Part shown: positions 60,630 to 61,589 of the stretch, in pieces
Layout of the letters: each line of letters starts with the position of its first letter
Position numbering within the stretch: position 1 is the first letter of the stretch
Assembly (NCBI GenBank): GCA_002506105.1
Contig: DAWU01000058.1
Coordinates: 1-61,589, forward strand
Length of the DNA stretch: 61,589 nt
Direction: 5' to 3'
DNA from: Methanolinea sp. UBA275
Lineage (GTDB): Archaea; Halobacteriota; Methanomicrobia; Methanomicrobiales; Methanospirillaceae
Made by a program: the position numbers and the translations under genes
Notes under the pieces: generated by a model
What the model was told of the DNA's origin: nothing
The model's input: only the letters and a program-made list of their open reading frames with translations
Database searches by the model: none

Positions 60630-61460
60630 TCAGGATTGTCTGATAAATGAGAGAAGCGTCGTGCCCTTTGCGTCCGAAAGGCTCATTCGATTTCCATTGA
60701 TAGTGAATCCAGCTGCTTTCCCGAGGGATGCGAGATAGGTTTGCTCCTGCAGCATGATACCCCGGCCAGGGCAATTCATCTTGGTCGAGCCGATTGAATG
60801 GATCGAGAGCGAGTTCCCTGTCAGAGTATACGATCCAAAGTAATCATTGCACCCGGCTGATCCTGTTACCCGCCCGTCATTATCAAAGACCGCAGTAAGA
60901 GGTATTCCCTTGATACCCGATGAAACGGAATCAGTAGTGCAGAACGAATCAAGGATCCAGGTCGTCCCGACAAAGGGTGCGGGTGAAGGCGGAACGATCC
61001 TTTCAAACGAGAGGATTGTTGTCCCTTTTGAATCCGCGAAAGAGAGCGTAGTATTCTTTGCGGTGAGCGATACTGCATCGTGGAGGAGTGAAAGATAGAT
61101 TCTCTCCTGCTCCATCACACCTGTTCCCATACAATACATTTCCGTTGATCCAGCCGGTCCGATCGAAATTTTTGTGCCTTTCATCTCGTAACTGGCAAAG
61201 TAGTGGTTACAACCTGCCGAGCCGGTGATCTTCCCATCATCGCCGAAAAGCATGGTGATTGTAGTACCATCCAGTATATGCCAGGTTGAACCATTGGAGA
61301 CATAATCCGTCAGGGTCCACCTGGTCCCGTTCAATTGCAACTCAGCGGGTACCGGCGAATTCCCGATACATCCTGCAGAAAGGAGGAGGGGGATGAGTAC
61401 CATCAGCCCGGCAGGGATGCAAAGGAGGGAGATCTTTTTTGTCTTTTTCACCGGCTCCAT
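60630..61460 (-). CDS. lipoprotein with two META (HslJ-like) domains
   Basis: 276 residues. A lipoprotein signal with the acylated Cys in LLLSAGCIGN is followed by two META domains, each with ITGSAGCNxYF/VTGSAGCNDYF, a GST(E/K)M-x-C strand and a closing FADSKGTTILSF or LSDAKGTTLLSF. The two halves are clearly duplicated. Conserved cysteines in each domain may pair. Likely anchored outside the cell; function unknown, with roles in stress or protease inhibition suggested for relatives. A TATA box 25-35 nt upstream fits a leaderless mRNA. Confidence 0.88.
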   Translation of the reverse strand: MEPVKKTKKISLLCIPAGLMVLIPLLLSAGCIGNSPVPAELQLNGTRWTLTDYVSNGSTWHILDGTTITMLFGDDGKITGSAGCNHYFASYEMKGTKISIGPAGSTEMYCMGTGVMEQERIYLSLLHDAVSLTAKNTTLSFADSKGTTILSFERIVPPSPAPFVGTTWILDSFCTTDSVSSGIKGIPLTAVFDNDGRVTGSAGCNDYFGSYTLTGNSLSIHSIGSTKMNCPGRGIMLQEQTYLASLGKAAGFTINGNRMSLSDAKGTTLLSFIRQS

Positions 61461-61484
61461 GCAGACAAAATGCGATGTGAGTGG

Positions 61485-61495
61485 TTATAAAAAAA
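61485..61495 (-). promoter_or_regulatory. TATA box of the META lipoprotein gene
   Basis: TTTTTTATAAC on the minus strand, 25-35 nt before ATG 61460, would start RNA at or next to the start codon. Confidence 0.6.
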
Positions 61496-61589
61496 CCTTT
61501 AACTTCAACATTATTCGCACCTATTGTATCCGGGAACGCCAGACAAAAAACAGAGGAACTGAACTTTTTTCCAGAGCCTTTGGGGGGAA

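Overview
The window is chromosomal DNA of a methanogenic euryarchaeon, most likely of the order Methanomicrobiales (Methanoregula/Methanolinea-like; genus not resolved). The reasons are an archaeal histone, archaeal-type RFC, Spt5 and ribosomal proteins, the archaeal tetrahydromethanopterin enzyme MptE, methanogenesis marker proteins 2 and 4, GatD/GatE in place of a glutaminyl-tRNA synthetase, archaeal S-adenosylmethionine synthetase, TATA-box promoters, and a fumarase / 2-oxoglutarate:ferredoxin oxidoreductase / succinyl-CoA ligase operon of the incomplete reductive TCA branch. The DNA is GC-rich with many GTG and TTG starts and many 4-nt stop/start overlaps. I see no insertion sequence, prophage or CRISPR array.

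Layout. 1-5.8 kb: tail of a gene, a small repeat-containing secreted protein, tRNA-Lys(CTT), a TrkA-N/DHH protein, mptE, a radical SAM-HhH protein and a convergent site-2 protease with CBS domains. 5.8-15.6 kb: PRC-barrel protein, Thg1-like protein, ileS, an aldehyde dehydrogenase with a LOG-like protein, and a minus-strand molybdopterin unit made of a 58-aa Cys-containing protein, moeA and a MoeA-PBP fusion. 15.6-17.5 kb: sparse region with a PEGA surface protein and a compact unit encoding a 30-aa membrane peptide. 17.5-23 kb: dtdA-ftsZ-secE-spt5-rpl11-rpl1-rpl10-rpl12. 23-28.3 kb: archaemetzincin, UPF0146, rfcL, methanogenesis markers 2 and 4, histone, HEAT-repeat protein. 28.4-33.8 kb: mat-hisG-hisA-hisB, a methyltransferase and a zinc-ribbon protein. 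33.9-39.9 kb: fumAB-korDABC-sucCD. 40-44.2 kb: rpl10e, an ABC transporter whose binding protein looks circularly permuted, and a divergent HTH regulator. 44.2-53.2 kb: argH-gatD-gatE, an RGG protein, and a run of conserved archaeal genes (nitroreductase, UPF0212, PfkB kinase, DUF2070). 53.6-61.5 kb: signalling and envelope genes (PAS histidine kinase, two response regulators, chagasin-like inhibitor, TspO, AIM24-like, double META lipoprotein).

How genes work together. The fum-kor-suc operon would carry malate through fumarate and succinate to 2-oxoglutarate, with fumarate reductase encoded elsewhere. The ribosomal operon carries a probable L1 autoregulatory hairpin. ArgH, HisG/A/B and SAM synthetase are biosynthetic, and GatDE makes Gln-tRNA. 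The least explained items are the permuted binding protein (42254-43462), the 30-aa membrane-peptide unit with a leader hairpin and a terminator (16937-17260), the 58-aa Cys protein coupled to moeA (15432-15608), and a multi-hairpin region upstream of a lone response regulator (59925-60023).
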